A DNA stretch of 64,000 nt. Origin: Bacteroides uniformis (GTDB taxonomy: Bacteria; Bacteroidota; Bacteroidia; Bacteroidales; Bacteroidaceae). The DNA lies in the NCBI RefSeq assembly GCF_025147485.1, contig NZ_CP102263.1:4415501-4479500 (forward strand), read 5' to 3'. The translations under genes and the position numbers were made by a program. The notes beneath the pieces are model-generated. The model ran no database searches, was not told the DNA's origin, and saw only the letters and a list, made by a program, of their open reading frames with translations. Each line of letters starts with the position of its first letter. Position 1 is the first letter of the stretch. This document shows, piece by piece, positions 27,462 to 36,227 of this stretch.

Positions 27462-28016
27462 ATGAAAAAAGAAAGTCAAGTGATATTCGACCGGAATGCC
27501 GTAGAGTTTGTGACCGTAGCCGCCGAGTTTTGCAAGTTTCTGGAACAAGCGGAAGGGGTGAAACGTTCCGCGTTCGTCGATACCTCCTTAAAAATACTTC
27601 CGCTGCTCTACCTGAAGGCCTCCATGCTGCCCGAGTGCGAAACCATAGGAGACGAGGCGCCGGAAACATTCGTCACCGAAGAGACCTATGAGGTACTCCG
27701 CATGAACCTCGCCAATATCCTGGCCGAGAAAGACGACTACCTGGACGTATTCGTATCTGACATGAAGTATAGTGACCAGCCCATCACCAGGAACATTTCC
27801 GAAGACTTGGCCGACATATACCAGGACATCAAGGACTTTATCTTCGTATTCCAGCTGGGTTTCAACGAGACGATGAACGATTCGCTTGCCATCTGCCAGG
27901 AAAACTTCCGCCTCCATTGGGGACAGAAGCTTGTCAACACCCTGCGTGCCCTGCACGAGGTGAAGTATGCGCAAGGCGAGGATGAAGAGGAGGAAACCGC
28001 AGACTTTGAATATTAA
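27462..28016 (+). CDS. DUF5063 domain protein
   Basis: 184 residues, acidic and helical throughout, with an Asp/Glu-rich tail (GEDEEEETADFEY). There is no signal peptide or membrane segment, so it is cytoplasmic. I recognise the DUF5063 pattern (VEFVTVAAEFCKFLE, LKILPLLYLKA) but know no function. It is followed 3 bp later by a DEDD exonuclease and then an rRNA methyltransferase, so a role near RNA metabolism is possible. Confidence 0.85.
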   Translation: MKKESQVIFDRNAVEFVTVAAEFCKFLEQAEGVKRSAFVDTSLKILPLLYLKASMLPECETIGDEAPETFVTEETYEVLRMNLANILAEKDDYLDVFVSDMKYSDQPITRNISEDLADIYQDIKDFIFVFQLGFNETMNDSLAICQENFRLHWGQKLVNTLRALHEVKYAQGEDEEEETADFEY

Positions 28017-28019
28017 ATT

Positions 28020-28643
28020 ATGGTTATCAAAAGAACAATAGATAAAGAAACAGTGAAAGACCTGCCCAAAGCCGCCTTTCCGGGACAGATACATGTCGTA
28101 CAGACACCATGGGAAGCGGAAAAGGCAGTCGCCTATCTGAAGTCCTGCCCGTTGCTGGGCATAGACAGCGAAACCCGTCCATCGTTCACAAAAGGACAGA
28201 TACACAAGGTGGCCCTGCTACAGATTTCCTCAGAGGAACATTGCTTTCTGTTCCGCCTCAACCTGACGGGACTGACTCTGCCGGTTATCACATTGCTGGA
28301 AAACCCAAGCGTAACGAAAGTAGGCCTTTCCTTGCGGGACGACTTCATGATGCTGCACAAACGCGCGCCCTTCGAACAGCATGCCTGCATCGAATTGCAG
28401 GAATATGTCCGCGCTTTCGGCATCCAGGACAAAAGCCTGCAGAAGATATACGCCATCCTCTTCGGGGAAAAGATTTCGAAAAGCCAGCGCCTTTCCAACT
28501 GGGAAGCCGAAACCTTGACCGAACCGCAGAAACTGTATGCCGCCACCGATGCCTGGGCATGCCTCAACATCTACAACAAGCTGCAAGAACTGAAACGGAC
28601 AGGAGATTTTGAGATAGAAGCCAATAATAATGTGGTAATGTGA
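28020..28643 (+). CDS. DEDDy 3'-5' exonuclease (RNase D-like catalytic domain)
   Basis: 207 residues with only the exonuclease domain and no HRDC. Exo I is GIDSET (Asp49, Glu51), Exo II lies around KVGLSLRDD (about 101), and Exo III is YAATDAW, the Y-x3-D pattern of the DEDDy subgroup. The substrate is RNA or DNA 3' ends; single-domain members are found widely in Bacteroidetes. The stop codon lies inside the left arm of a palindrome. Confidence 0.88.
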   Translation: MVIKRTIDKETVKDLPKAAFPGQIHVVQTPWEAEKAVAYLKSCPLLGIDSETRPSFTKGQIHKVALLQISSEEHCFLFRLNLTGLTLPVITLLENPSVTKVGLSLRDDFMMLHKRAPFEQHACIELQEYVRAFGIQDKSLQKIYAILFGEKISKSQRLSNWEAETLTEPQKLYAATDAWACLNIYNKLQELKRTGDFEIEANNNVVM

Positions 28644-28668
28644 TGCACATTATCACATTACCACATTA
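28628..28668 (+). repeat. Perfect 16-bp inverted repeat, AATGTGGTAATGTGA family
   Basis: TAATGTGGTAATGTGA at 28628-28643 is mirrored exactly at 28653-28668 across a 9-nt loop. The left arm contains the exonuclease stop codon. It resembles the element at 12791-12893. Confidence 0.8.
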
Positions 28669-28682
28669 ATCACATTATATAT

Positions 28683-29864
28683 ATGTACAAAGTATACCTT
28701 AAACCCAATAAAGAGGAGTCATTAAAGCGTTTTCACCCGTGGGTGTTTTCCGGCGCCATCGCACATTTCGACGGAGAGCCCGAAGAAGGGGAAGTTGTTG
28801 AAATCTACACGTCCAAAAAGGAATTCATAGCCAAAGGGCATTTTCAGATTGGCAGTATCGCCGTACGCGTACTGACCTTCCGTCAAGAAGAAGAAATCAA
28901 TGCGGACTTCTGGAAACGCAAACTCAGCATAGCATACGACATGCGCCGCAGTATCGGCATAGCCGGAAACCCGACAAACAACACCTATCGCCTGGTGCAC
29001 GGGGAGGGAGACAACCTGCCGGGGCTTGTTATCGACATTTATGCCCGCACCGCAGTGATGCAGGCACATTCTGCCGGCATGCACCTCGACCGCATGGCCA
29101 TTGCCGATGCCCTTACCGAAGTGATGGGCAGCCAGATTGACAATATCTATTACAAATCGGAGACGACCCTTCCCTTCAAGGCCGACCTCTATCCGGAGAA
29201 TGGTTTCTTGAAAGGCGGCAGCACGGACAATGTAGCCATGGAGTACGGCCTGAAGTTCCACATCGACTGGCTGAAAGGCCAAAAAACCGGTTTCTTCGTA
29301 GACCAACGCGAGAACCGTTCGCTACTGGAACGCTATGCCAAAGGCCGCAGCGTACTGAATATGTTCTGCTATACCGGCGGCTTCTCCGTATATGCTATGC
29401 GTGGAGACGCCAAACTGGTGCATTCCGTGGACAGCTCCGCCAAAGCCATCGACTTGACCAACAAGAACATCGAACTGAACTTCCCGGGTGACACCCGCCA
29501 TGCCGCCTATGCAGAAGATGCCTTCAAATACCTTGACCGCATGGGCGACCAATACGACCTGATAGTTCTTGACCCTCCTGCTTTTGCCAAGCACCGCGAT
29601 GCTCTGCGCAATGCCCTGCAAGGCTACCGCAAACTGAACGTCAAGGCTTTCGAGAAAATCAAGCCCGGCGGCATCCTCTTCACATTCTCGTGTTCGCAAG
29701 CCGTCAGCAAAGAAAACTTCCGCACCGCCGTGTTCACAGCCGCTGCCATGTCCGGCCGCAGCGTACGCATCCTGCACCAACTGACGCAACCTGCCGACCA
29801 CCCGGTCAGCATCTATCATCCGGAAGGGGAATACCTGAAAGGACTGGTTCTATATGTAGAATAA
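28683..29864 (+). CDS. RlmI-like 23S rRNA m5C methyltransferase
   Basis: 393 residues. An N-terminal PUA domain (about 1-75, RFHPWVFSGAI) is followed by a small EEHEE subdomain and a Rossmann SAM-binding domain (NMFCYTGGFSVYA, about 228). A DPPAF catalytic-type motif occurs at about 299 and a cysteine in FSCSQAVS at about 340. This arrangement is that of RlmI. The exact target cytidine in this organism is not shown by sequence. Confidence 0.92.
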   Translation: MYKVYLKPNKEESLKRFHPWVFSGAIAHFDGEPEEGEVVEIYTSKKEFIAKGHFQIGSIAVRVLTFRQEEEINADFWKRKLSIAYDMRRSIGIAGNPTNNTYRLVHGEGDNLPGLVIDIYARTAVMQAHSAGMHLDRMAIADALTEVMGSQIDNIYYKSETTLPFKADLYPENGFLKGGSTDNVAMEYGLKFHIDWLKGQKTGFFVDQRENRSLLERYAKGRSVLNMFCYTGGFSVYAMRGDAKLVHSVDSSAKAIDLTNKNIELNFPGDTRHAAYAEDAFKYLDRMGDQYDLIVLDPPAFAKHRDALRNALQGYRKLNVKAFEKIKPGGILFTFSCSQAVSKENFRTAVFTAAAMSGRSVRILHQLTQPADHPVSIYHPEGEYLKGLVLYVE

Positions 29865-29866
29865 AG

Positions 29867-29898
29867 GAAAAAGCAGGCTTTGTTAGCCTGCTTTTCTT
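29867..29898 (+). terminator. Intrinsic terminator after the RlmI-like gene
   Basis: AAAAAGCAGGCT, short loop, AGCCTGCTTTT, then TTCTTAA. Confidence 0.85.
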
Positions 29899-29973
29899 AA
29901 ATAGAGTTAATAAAAAGCAGAAATACGCCAAAACAGCATGTTATATAACATAAACCGTGTATATTTGCACTGT

Positions 29974-30041
29974 GTTTTTCATGGTATTAGATTTAAGGTT
30001 AATAAAGATTGGGTGTCTGGGATAGATACCCTTCTTTTTTT
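29974..30041 (+). ncRNA. Candidate small non-coding RNA
   Basis: A TATATTTG -7 box at 29960-29967 is followed by about 68 nt containing CATGGTATTAGATTTAAGG. It ends in a 7-bp stem (GGGTGTC/GATACCC) with a run of T. No reading frame is present, and the next gene has its own promoter. From memory, the GGTATTAGATTTAAGGTTAA block recurs in other Bacteroides intergenic regions. The exact 5' end is inferred. Confidence 0.5.
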
Positions 30042-30108
30042 ATAATACATTCCTTCCCAAAATCCATCCCTCATTAATCTCTTTCGTTGAAGAAAAAGCC
30101 GTACAGAA

Positions 30109-30140
30109 CTTGTTTTTCTCCTAGTCTCATTGTACATTTG
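30109..30140 (+). promoter_or_regulatory. Promoter of the nucleoside transporter gene
   Basis: CTTG, 20 bp, TACATTTG, about 39 bp before the ATG at 30179. Confidence 0.7.
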
Positions 30141-30178
30141 CATCTATTACATAATTTAAAATATAAAAAGCTAATATT

Positions 30179-31435
30179 ATGAGCATCAAATTCCGACTCA
30201 CTGCCATGCAATTCCTGCAATTCTTCGTTTGGGGAGCATGGCTGATTTCATTAGGTGGTTACATGGGCGGTACGTTACATTTTGAAGGCGGACAAATCGG
30301 AGCAATCTTTGCAACCATGGGTATAGCCTCACTGATAATGCCCGGACTGACCGGTATCATCGCCGACAAATGGATAAACGCCGAACGCCTTTATGGCATA
30401 CTCCACCTCATCGGTGCCGGTGCTCTGATTTATGCTTCAACTGCCACCACATACAACCACATGTACTGGGCCATGCTGCTCAACATGCTTGTTTACATGC
30501 CTACACTATCTCTGGCCAACACCGTATCCTACAATGCATTGGAAAAATATAAGATGGATTTGATAAAAGACTTCCCTCCCATCCGTGTATGGGGAACGGT
30601 AGGCTTTATCTGTGCCATGTGGGCTGTGGACCTTACCGGGTTCAAGGCAAGTTCGGCACAGCTCTATGTGGCAGCCATCTCGGCAGCCATGCTGGGGCTT
30701 TACGCCTTCACCCTGCCTGCCTGCCCCCCCATGCGCAGCGAAGGAAAAACGATGCTCTCCGCTTTCGGACTGGACGCACTGGTGCTGTTCAAGCGCAAGA
30801 AGATGGCTATCTTCTTCCTATTCTCCATGTTGCTGGGAGCCGCCCTTCAAATAACAAACACCTATGGTGACCTTTTCCTGGGTTCGTTTGCTTCCATACC
30901 GGAATATGCAGATTCGTTCGGTGTGAAACACTCCGTCATCCTGCTCTCCATCTCGCAAATGAGTGAGACGTTGTTTATCCTTGCCATCCCCTTCTTCCTA
31001 AAACATTTCGGAATCAAGCGTGTTATGTTAATTAGTATGTTTGCATGGGTATTCCGTTTCGGGCTCTTCGCCCTCGGAGACCCGGGAAGCGGACTCTGGA
31101 TGCTCATTCTCTCAATGATTGTCTACGGTATGGCATTTGACTTTTTCAATGTATCGGGCTCGCTGTTTACAGAAATGGAGGCACATCCCAGTATCCGCGC
31201 CAGCGCACAAGGATTGTTCTTTATGATGACGAACGGTGTGGGAGCCATCATCGGAGGCTATGCCAGCGGAGCCGTGGTAGATGCCTTCTCGGTATATGCC
31301 GAAGGTGGAGGACTGGTAAGCCGCGACTGGACACCGGTATGGTTTATCTTTGCAGGATATGCCTTAGTCATTGGTCTGTTATTTGGAATAGTATTCCGCT
31401 ATAAACATAATCCGGAGAAAATAGAGAAAAACTGA
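30179..31435 (+). CDS. MFS nucleoside transporter (NupG-like)
   Basis: 418 residues with about 12 membrane segments. The start LTAMQFLQFFVWGAWLISLGGYM matches the NupG/NHS family of proton-nucleoside symporters, as does the SLANTVSYNALEKYKMD region. It takes up nucleosides across the inner membrane. It is first in a run including a bifunctional-nuclease family gene and rsmE, with a 26-bp gap to the next gene. Confidence 0.88.
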   Translation: MSIKFRLTAMQFLQFFVWGAWLISLGGYMGGTLHFEGGQIGAIFATMGIASLIMPGLTGIIADKWINAERLYGILHLIGAGALIYASTATTYNHMYWAMLLNMLVYMPTLSLANTVSYNALEKYKMDLIKDFPPIRVWGTVGFICAMWAVDLTGFKASSAQLYVAAISAAMLGLYAFTLPACPPMRSEGKTMLSAFGLDALVLFKRKKMAIFFLFSMLLGAALQITNTYGDLFLGSFASIPEYADSFGVKHSVILLSISQMSETLFILAIPFFLKHFGIKRVMLISMFAWVFRFGLFALGDPGSGLWMLILSMIVYGMAFDFFNVSGSLFTEMEAHPSIRASAQGLFFMMTNGVGAIIGGYASGAVVDAFSVYAEGGGLVSRDWTPVWFIFAGYALVIGLLFGIVFRYKHNPEKIEKN

Positions 31436-31461
31436 TTGAGAATCAGGTTGATTTAATAGGT

Positions 31462-32046
31462 ATGAATAAGAAAAAGATAGAACTACAAGTACTAAACATT
31501 TCCAACAGCCAGGCGCAAGCGGGTGCCTATGCCTTGGTACTGGGTGAAGTGGGTGGCGAACGCCAGCTTCCGATTATTATAGGTGCCACCGAAGCACAAG
31601 CTATGGTCATCGAGATGAAAGGTATTGTACCGCCCCGTCCGCTGACCCATAACCTATTTGCTTCCGTCCTTGAAGTGCTGGGTGTAAAACTGATGCGTAT
31701 TCTTATCTATAAAGTAGACAACGGAGTATTTTACTCTTACCTTTATATGAAAGCCGAAGAAACCATTCTCCGGATTGACGCGCGTACCAGCGACGCAGTT
31801 GCCCTGGCATTGCGCATGAATGCCCCTATCTTTGTCTACGAAGACATCCTCGAAGCAGAATGTCTGAAAACCGTCGAAGGTTCCATCGACCCGATGGAAG
31901 GCAGCGAACCGGACAAAGACGAACTGCTGCAGGAAGACACGATAGGCATACTGAAAACGGCCCTGCAAAAAGCAGTCGATGAAGAGGACTATGAACGTGC
32001 CGCACAGCTAAGAGACCAGATTAACCAACTCAAGAACAATTTGTAA
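31462..32046 (+). CDS. Bifunctional nuclease (DUF151) family protein with UVR motif
   Basis: 194 residues. The BFN/DUF151 domain occupies about 1-135 (LPIIIGATEAQAMVIEMKG, RIDARTSDAVALALR). A UvrB/UvrC motif helix pair sits at the C-terminus (LQKAVDEEDYERAAQLRDQI). Plant relatives show RNase and DNase activity in vitro; the bacterial role is unclear. rsmE begins 1 bp after its stop, so they are translationally linked. Confidence 0.9.
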   Translation: MNKKKIELQVLNISNSQAQAGAYALVLGEVGGERQLPIIIGATEAQAMVIEMKGIVPPRPLTHNLFASVLEVLGVKLMRILIYKVDNGVFYSYLYMKAEETILRIDARTSDAVALALRMNAPIFVYEDILEAECLKTVEGSIDPMEGSEPDKDELLQEDTIGILKTALQKAVDEEDYERAAQLRDQINQLKNNL

Positions 32047-32047
32047 T

Positions 32048-32746
32048 ATGCACGTATTCTATACCCCCGACATACAAGCCCACGCAGAGCTGCCCGAAGA
32101 GGAAGCCGCACACGCCGTACGCGTCTTGCGCTTGCAGGCTGGAGACGAGGTCATGTTGACAGACGGAAAAGGCTGCTTTTATCGTGCCGAAATCAGTACG
32201 GCTACAAACAAGCGCTGTCTGGTGAATATCCTGGAAACCCTTCCGCAAGCCCCCTTGTGGAAAGGTCATCTGCACATTGCCATGGCGCCTACCAAGAATA
32301 TGGACCGCACAGAGTGGTTTGCCGAGAAAGCGACGGAAATTGGGTTTGACGAACTGACATTCCTGAACTGCCGTTTCTCGGAACGGAAAGTCATCAAGAC
32401 GGAGCGCATCTCCAAAATTCTGGTTTCCGCCATCAAGCAGTCGCTCAAGGCACGCCTGCCCCAACTGAATGAAATGACAGACTTCAACAAGTTCATCACA
32501 CAGCCTTTTCCGGGTCAGAAATTCATCGCCCACTGTTATGAAGGCGAAAAACCGCTTTTGAAGGATATGGTACATCCCGGAGAGGATGCCCTCGTACTAA
32601 TCGGTCCTGAAGGAGACTTCAGCGAAGAGGAAGTCCGGAAGGCGACGGAAAACGGTTTTATCCCCATCAGCTTGGGAAAATCAAGGTTGCGTACAGAGAC
32701 GGCGGCACTGGTTGCCTGCCACATCCTCAATTTACAGAATCAATGA
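32048..32746 (+). CDS. rsmE: 16S rRNA (uracil-1498-N3)-methyltransferase
   Basis: 232 residues. A PUA-like N-terminal domain is followed by a SPOUT knot domain with IGPEGDFSEEEV (about 184) and SLGKSRLRTETAAL (about 210), the SAM-binding knot signature of RsmE. It methylates U1498 at the decoding site of the 30S subunit. Confidence 0.96.
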   Translation: MHVFYTPDIQAHAELPEEEAAHAVRVLRLQAGDEVMLTDGKGCFYRAEISTATNKRCLVNILETLPQAPLWKGHLHIAMAPTKNMDRTEWFAEKATEIGFDELTFLNCRFSERKVIKTERISKILVSAIKQSLKARLPQLNEMTDFNKFITQPFPGQKFIAHCYEGEKPLLKDMVHPGEDALVLIGPEGDFSEEEVRKATENGFIPISLGKSRLRTETAALVACHILNLQNQ

Positions 32747-32768
32747 TACTCACTAAAACAAAAACTAT

Positions 32769-34322
32769 ATGAAAAAGAACCTATTCTTCCACTTCTCAGT
32801 ACTGGCAATGCTCATCGTGCTGATAAGCGCTTGTTCGTCCAAAAAGCCAGAATACACCAACGTTATTCCTTCCGATGCCTCGCAAGTCATCGCTGTCAAT
32901 TTAAAATCATTGGCAGACAAGGCCGGTACCAAAGATAAAGAGACTAAAGAAGCACTGCAAAAGCTGACAGATGCCTTGAAAAGCGATATGAATGCAGCTA
33001 CTTTCCAACAATTGGAGGCTGTACTGAAAGACCCTGCCAAATCGGGAGTGGACGTCAATGCGCCGATTTATGTCTTCAACGCTCCCTCGTTCCCCTACAC
33101 CACCATGGTAGCCAAGGTTCAAAGTGAGGATGATTTGCTGAAGCTTCTGGAAGTTACGGAGAAAGAACAGATAATCAGCCATGTGGCAGAAGCGGACGGT
33201 TACAGTTTTGCACAAATCAACAAGCGGGCATTGCTCGCTTTCACTCCTACCACGCTTATGGTGGTGAACTACACCGGCACATCACAACTGGAAAAAGTCA
33301 AAGAAGGAATTCCCGCCTTGCTGAAACAGACCGGAGAAAACAGCATCAACAGCAACACCGCTTTCAAGAAAATGCAAAAGCAGGATGGAGACATCAATAT
33401 GCTCATCTCTCCTTCCAGCCTGCTGAGTGCATACGCCAATCCGCTGAATTACGGAATATCCCACAATATCGACCTGAAAGACTTGAAGATGCTGGGAAGT
33501 CTCTCCTTCGAAAAAGGGAAAATAGAACTGAAAGTAGAGAGCTATACCGAGAACACAGAATTGAAAGCACTTTTCGAAAAGCAAATCAAAAGTACTTGTC
33601 CCATCGAAAACACGTTCTTGAAGTATTTCCCAAAATCTACCCTGGCGCTATTCAGCATAGGTATCAATGGAGAAGAGTTCTACAATGTGCTGCAAGAGAA
33701 TGAGCAGTTCCGCAACGATTTCTCCATTACCAAAGCCGCTGAAGTAAAAGACTTGTTCAGTGCTTTCCACAACGACCTGACCATAGGCCTTATCAATGTA
33801 ACCATGAACAGCAATCCTTCTTTCCTGGCCTATGCCAGCGTAAAGAACGACGCTCCCTTGAAAGCCCTTTATGAGAAAAAGTCCGAACTGGGACTGAAAC
33901 GCGGCGAAGACATCGTGAAATTGAATGAGAATGAATATGTCTATAAATCACGCGCTATCAACATATTCTTCGGCATACGAGACAAACAGATGTACGCCAC
34001 CAATGACGAACTGCTGTATAAGAATGCATGCAAGACCGCTGACCCGTCTGCCAAAGAGACGGACTTCGCTTCTAGTCTGAAAGGCAAGCGCACAGCCTTT
34101 GTCATCAATGCGGAAGCCGTACTTGACCTGCCCGTTGTAAAAATGCTAGCTGGATTTGGCGGACAAGAGTATAGCACCTATTACTCGCTGCTCGGCAATA
34201 TCTCGTATCTGGAAGCTGTCGGCAACGAGGACAAGGCAACCGTCACCCTGCAGCTGAAGAACAAGAATGTTAATGCACTGAAACAGATTGTGGACTTTAT
34301 CAAGCAGTTTGCAGGAATGTAA
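32769..34322 (+). CDS. DUF4836 family lipoprotein
   Basis: 517 residues. The signal peptide ends in lipobox LISAC (Cys22), followed by SSKKPEYTNVIPSDASQVIAVNLKS. A long alpha/beta extracytoplasmic body contains repeated strand blocks (DINMLISPSS, KTAFVINAEAV-like). It lies just upstream of an ABC transporter and a membrane-anchored regulator. The function is unknown; the family appears confined to Bacteroidetes. Confidence 0.88.
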   Translation: MKKNLFFHFSVLAMLIVLISACSSKKPEYTNVIPSDASQVIAVNLKSLADKAGTKDKETKEALQKLTDALKSDMNAATFQQLEAVLKDPAKSGVDVNAPIYVFNAPSFPYTTMVAKVQSEDDLLKLLEVTEKEQIISHVAEADGYSFAQINKRALLAFTPTTLMVVNYTGTSQLEKVKEGIPALLKQTGENSINSNTAFKKMQKQDGDINMLISPSSLLSAYANPLNYGISHNIDLKDLKMLGSLSFEKGKIELKVESYTENTELKALFEKQIKSTCPIENTFLKYFPKSTLALFSIGINGEEFYNVLQENEQFRNDFSITKAAEVKDLFSAFHNDLTIGLINVTMNSNPSFLAYASVKNDAPLKALYEKKSELGLKRGEDIVKLNENEYVYKSRAINIFFGIRDKQMYATNDELLYKNACKTADPSAKETDFASSLKGKRTAFVINAEAVLDLPVVKMLAGFGGQEYSTYYSLLGNISYLEAVGNEDKATVTLQLKNKNVNALKQIVDFIKQFAGM

Positions 34323-34325
34323 TTT

Positions 34326-34354
34326 AAGGATTAAGGATTAGAGATTAAGGATTA
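34326..34354 (+). repeat. AAGGATTA tandem repeat
   Basis: Three AAGGATTA copies plus one GAGATTA variant fill the short gap between the lipoprotein and the ABC ATPase gene. Confidence 0.6.
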
Positions 34355-34363
34355 ATACCACTC

Positions 34364-35008
34364 ATGAATAGGATTCACCTACGGCAAACACTACCTCAAG
34401 TGTTTGCCGACCGTGATGCCATTACCTCAGACGTATGGCATCGGGACATTACGTTCCACAAAGGGAAACGTTATCTCATAGAAGCCGCTTCGGGCACCGG
34501 AAAATCATCGCTTTGCAGCTATGTTTACGGTTACCGCAACGATTATCAGGGAATCATCAACTTTGATGAGCGCAATATCCGTTCACTCTCCGTCAATGAC
34601 TGGACAGATATACGCAAACACTCCCTCAGCATTCTTTTTCAGGAGTTGCGTATCTTTCCCGAACTTACCGCCATCGAGAACATACAACTGAAGAACCGGC
34701 TTACCAACTTCAAAAAAAGGAAAGAAGTCCTTACCCTATTCGAGGCAATCGGCATTGCCGACAAGGTAAACGAAAAAGCCGGGAAGCTATCTTTCGGCCA
34801 GCAACAAAGAGTCGCTTTTATCCGCAGCCTCTGCCAGCCTTTCGACTTCATCTTCCTGGACGAACCCGTCAGCCATCTGGATGACGAGAACGGAACAATC
34901 ATGGGCAGGCTGCTGACAGAAGAAGCCAGCCGCCAAGGAGCGGGAATCATAGTGACTTCCATCGGCAAACATCTGGAATTGGATTATGATGAAATTTATC
35001 AATTATAA
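34364..35008 (+). CDS. ABC transporter ATP-binding protein (LolD/MacB-like)
   Basis: 214 residues. Walker A SGTGKSS is at 43-49, the Q-loop is in ILFQELRIF, the signature is LSFGQQQR, and Walker B is FIFLDEP with the D-loop SHLDD. The usual switch histidine after Walker B (VTHD in LolD) is replaced by Ser (VTSIGKH), a notable change. The permease follows within 12 bp. Probably a MacB/LolCDE-class envelope system or FtsE-like unit. Confidence 0.88.
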   Translation: MNRIHLRQTLPQVFADRDAITSDVWHRDITFHKGKRYLIEAASGTGKSSLCSYVYGYRNDYQGIINFDERNIRSLSVNDWTDIRKHSLSILFQELRIFPELTAIENIQLKNRLTNFKKRKEVLTLFEAIGIADKVNEKAGKLSFGQQQRVAFIRSLCQPFDFIFLDEPVSHLDDENGTIMGRLLTEEASRQGAGIIVTSIGKHLELDYDEIYQL

Positions 35009-35019
35009 ATGTGGCTAAT

Positions 35020-36225
35020 ATGAACCGACTTGTTTGGAAACTTCTCCGCCAGCACATCAGTGTCGGACAGTTGGCAGGCTTTTTCCTCGCCAATCTCTTC
35101 GGCATGATGATTGTATTGCTGAGCGTACAATTCTATCGTGATGTCCTTCCCGTTTTTACGGAAGGGGACAGTTTCATGAAGAAGGATTATATCATTGCTA
35201 CCAAGAAAATCAGTACTTTGGGCAGCTTTGCCGGGAAAAGCAATACCTTCTCCAAAGATGAGATAAAGGACCTGAAAGCCCAACCTTTTACTAAGGGGGT
35301 AGGCGCGTTCACTCCTTCCCTGTTCAAGGTTTCTGCCGGACTCGGTATGCAGGAAGCCGGTATCCGCTTGTCAACGGAGATGTTTTTCGAGTCTGTACCC
35401 GACGAATATGTGGATGTCAGTCTGGAGAAATGGCATTTTGACGAAGATGCCCGGGTAATCCCCATCATCATTCCGCGCAATTATCTGAACCTCTATAACT
35501 TTGGCTTTGCACAAAGCCGGAGTCTGCCGAAACTCTCCGAAGGTTTGATGAGTCTGGTACAGATGGATATCATGATGCGGGGCAACGGACGTGTGGAACA
35601 ATATAAAGGCAACATTGTAGGATTCTCCAACCGGCTGAATACCATTCTCGTCCCCCAATCCTTCATGGACTGGGCCAACAAGAATTTTGCACCGGAAAAA
35701 GAAGCTGAACCGTCCCGACTTATTGTGGAAGTGAAGAATCCTACCGACACAGCCATCACCGACTATTTCCAGCAAAAGAATTACGAAACCGAAGGCAACA
35801 ATCTGGATGCCGGAAAGACAACTTATTTCCTGCGCCTCATTACAGTTATTGTCATGGGAGTAGGACTGTTCATCAGCATTCTGTCATTCTACATCCTGAT
35901 GCTGAGCATCTTCCTGCTTCTCCAAAAGAATACGGTAAAACTGGAAAACCTGCTGCTGATAGGATATAGCCCGACGCGGGTAGCCACGCCTTATTATATA
36001 CTGACAGTAGGGCTGAATGTACTGGTACTGCTCCTCGCCATCGGCTGCGTGGCATGGGTACGCAGTTACTATATAGAAGTAGTCCAAAACCTCTTCCCGC
36101 AACTGGAGAGCGGTTCACTGCTTCCATGCATATTGACCGGTTGCCTATTATTTTTTGCTGTATCACTGCTGAATATTTTGGCAATAGGCAAAAAAATTAT
36201 CAGTATCTGGAAAGGGGGAAAATAA
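35020..36225 (+). CDS. FtsX/MacB-type ABC transporter permease
   Basis: About 401 residues. One membrane segment lies near the N-terminus and a large periplasmic domain spans about 40-265. Three C-terminal membrane segments follow (about 270-300, 320-350, 365-390): the MacB/LolC/FtsX topology. A GTG at 35011 could add three residues. It is coupled to the ATPase upstream, and the sensor-regulator gene starts 2 bp after its stop. Confidence 0.88.
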   Translation: MNRLVWKLLRQHISVGQLAGFFLANLFGMMIVLLSVQFYRDVLPVFTEGDSFMKKDYIIATKKISTLGSFAGKSNTFSKDEIKDLKAQPFTKGVGAFTPSLFKVSAGLGMQEAGIRLSTEMFFESVPDEYVDVSLEKWHFDEDARVIPIIIPRNYLNLYNFGFAQSRSLPKLSEGLMSLVQMDIMMRGNGRVEQYKGNIVGFSNRLNTILVPQSFMDWANKNFAPEKEAEPSRLIVEVKNPTDTAITDYFQQKNYETEGNNLDAGKTTYFLRLITVIVMGVGLFISILSFYILMLSIFLLLQKNTVKLENLLLIGYSPTRVATPYYILTVGLNVLVLLLAIGCVAWVRSYYIEVVQNLFPQLESGSLLPCILTGCLLFFAVSLLNILAIGKKIISIWKGGK

Positions 36226-36227
36226 AG

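Noticed and set aside
36054..36227. N-terminal extension of the sensor-regulator into the permease gene
   Set aside because: The extension overlaps permease coding sequence and hides the signal anchor; ATG 36228 has a ribosome-binding site and follows the stop by 2 bp.
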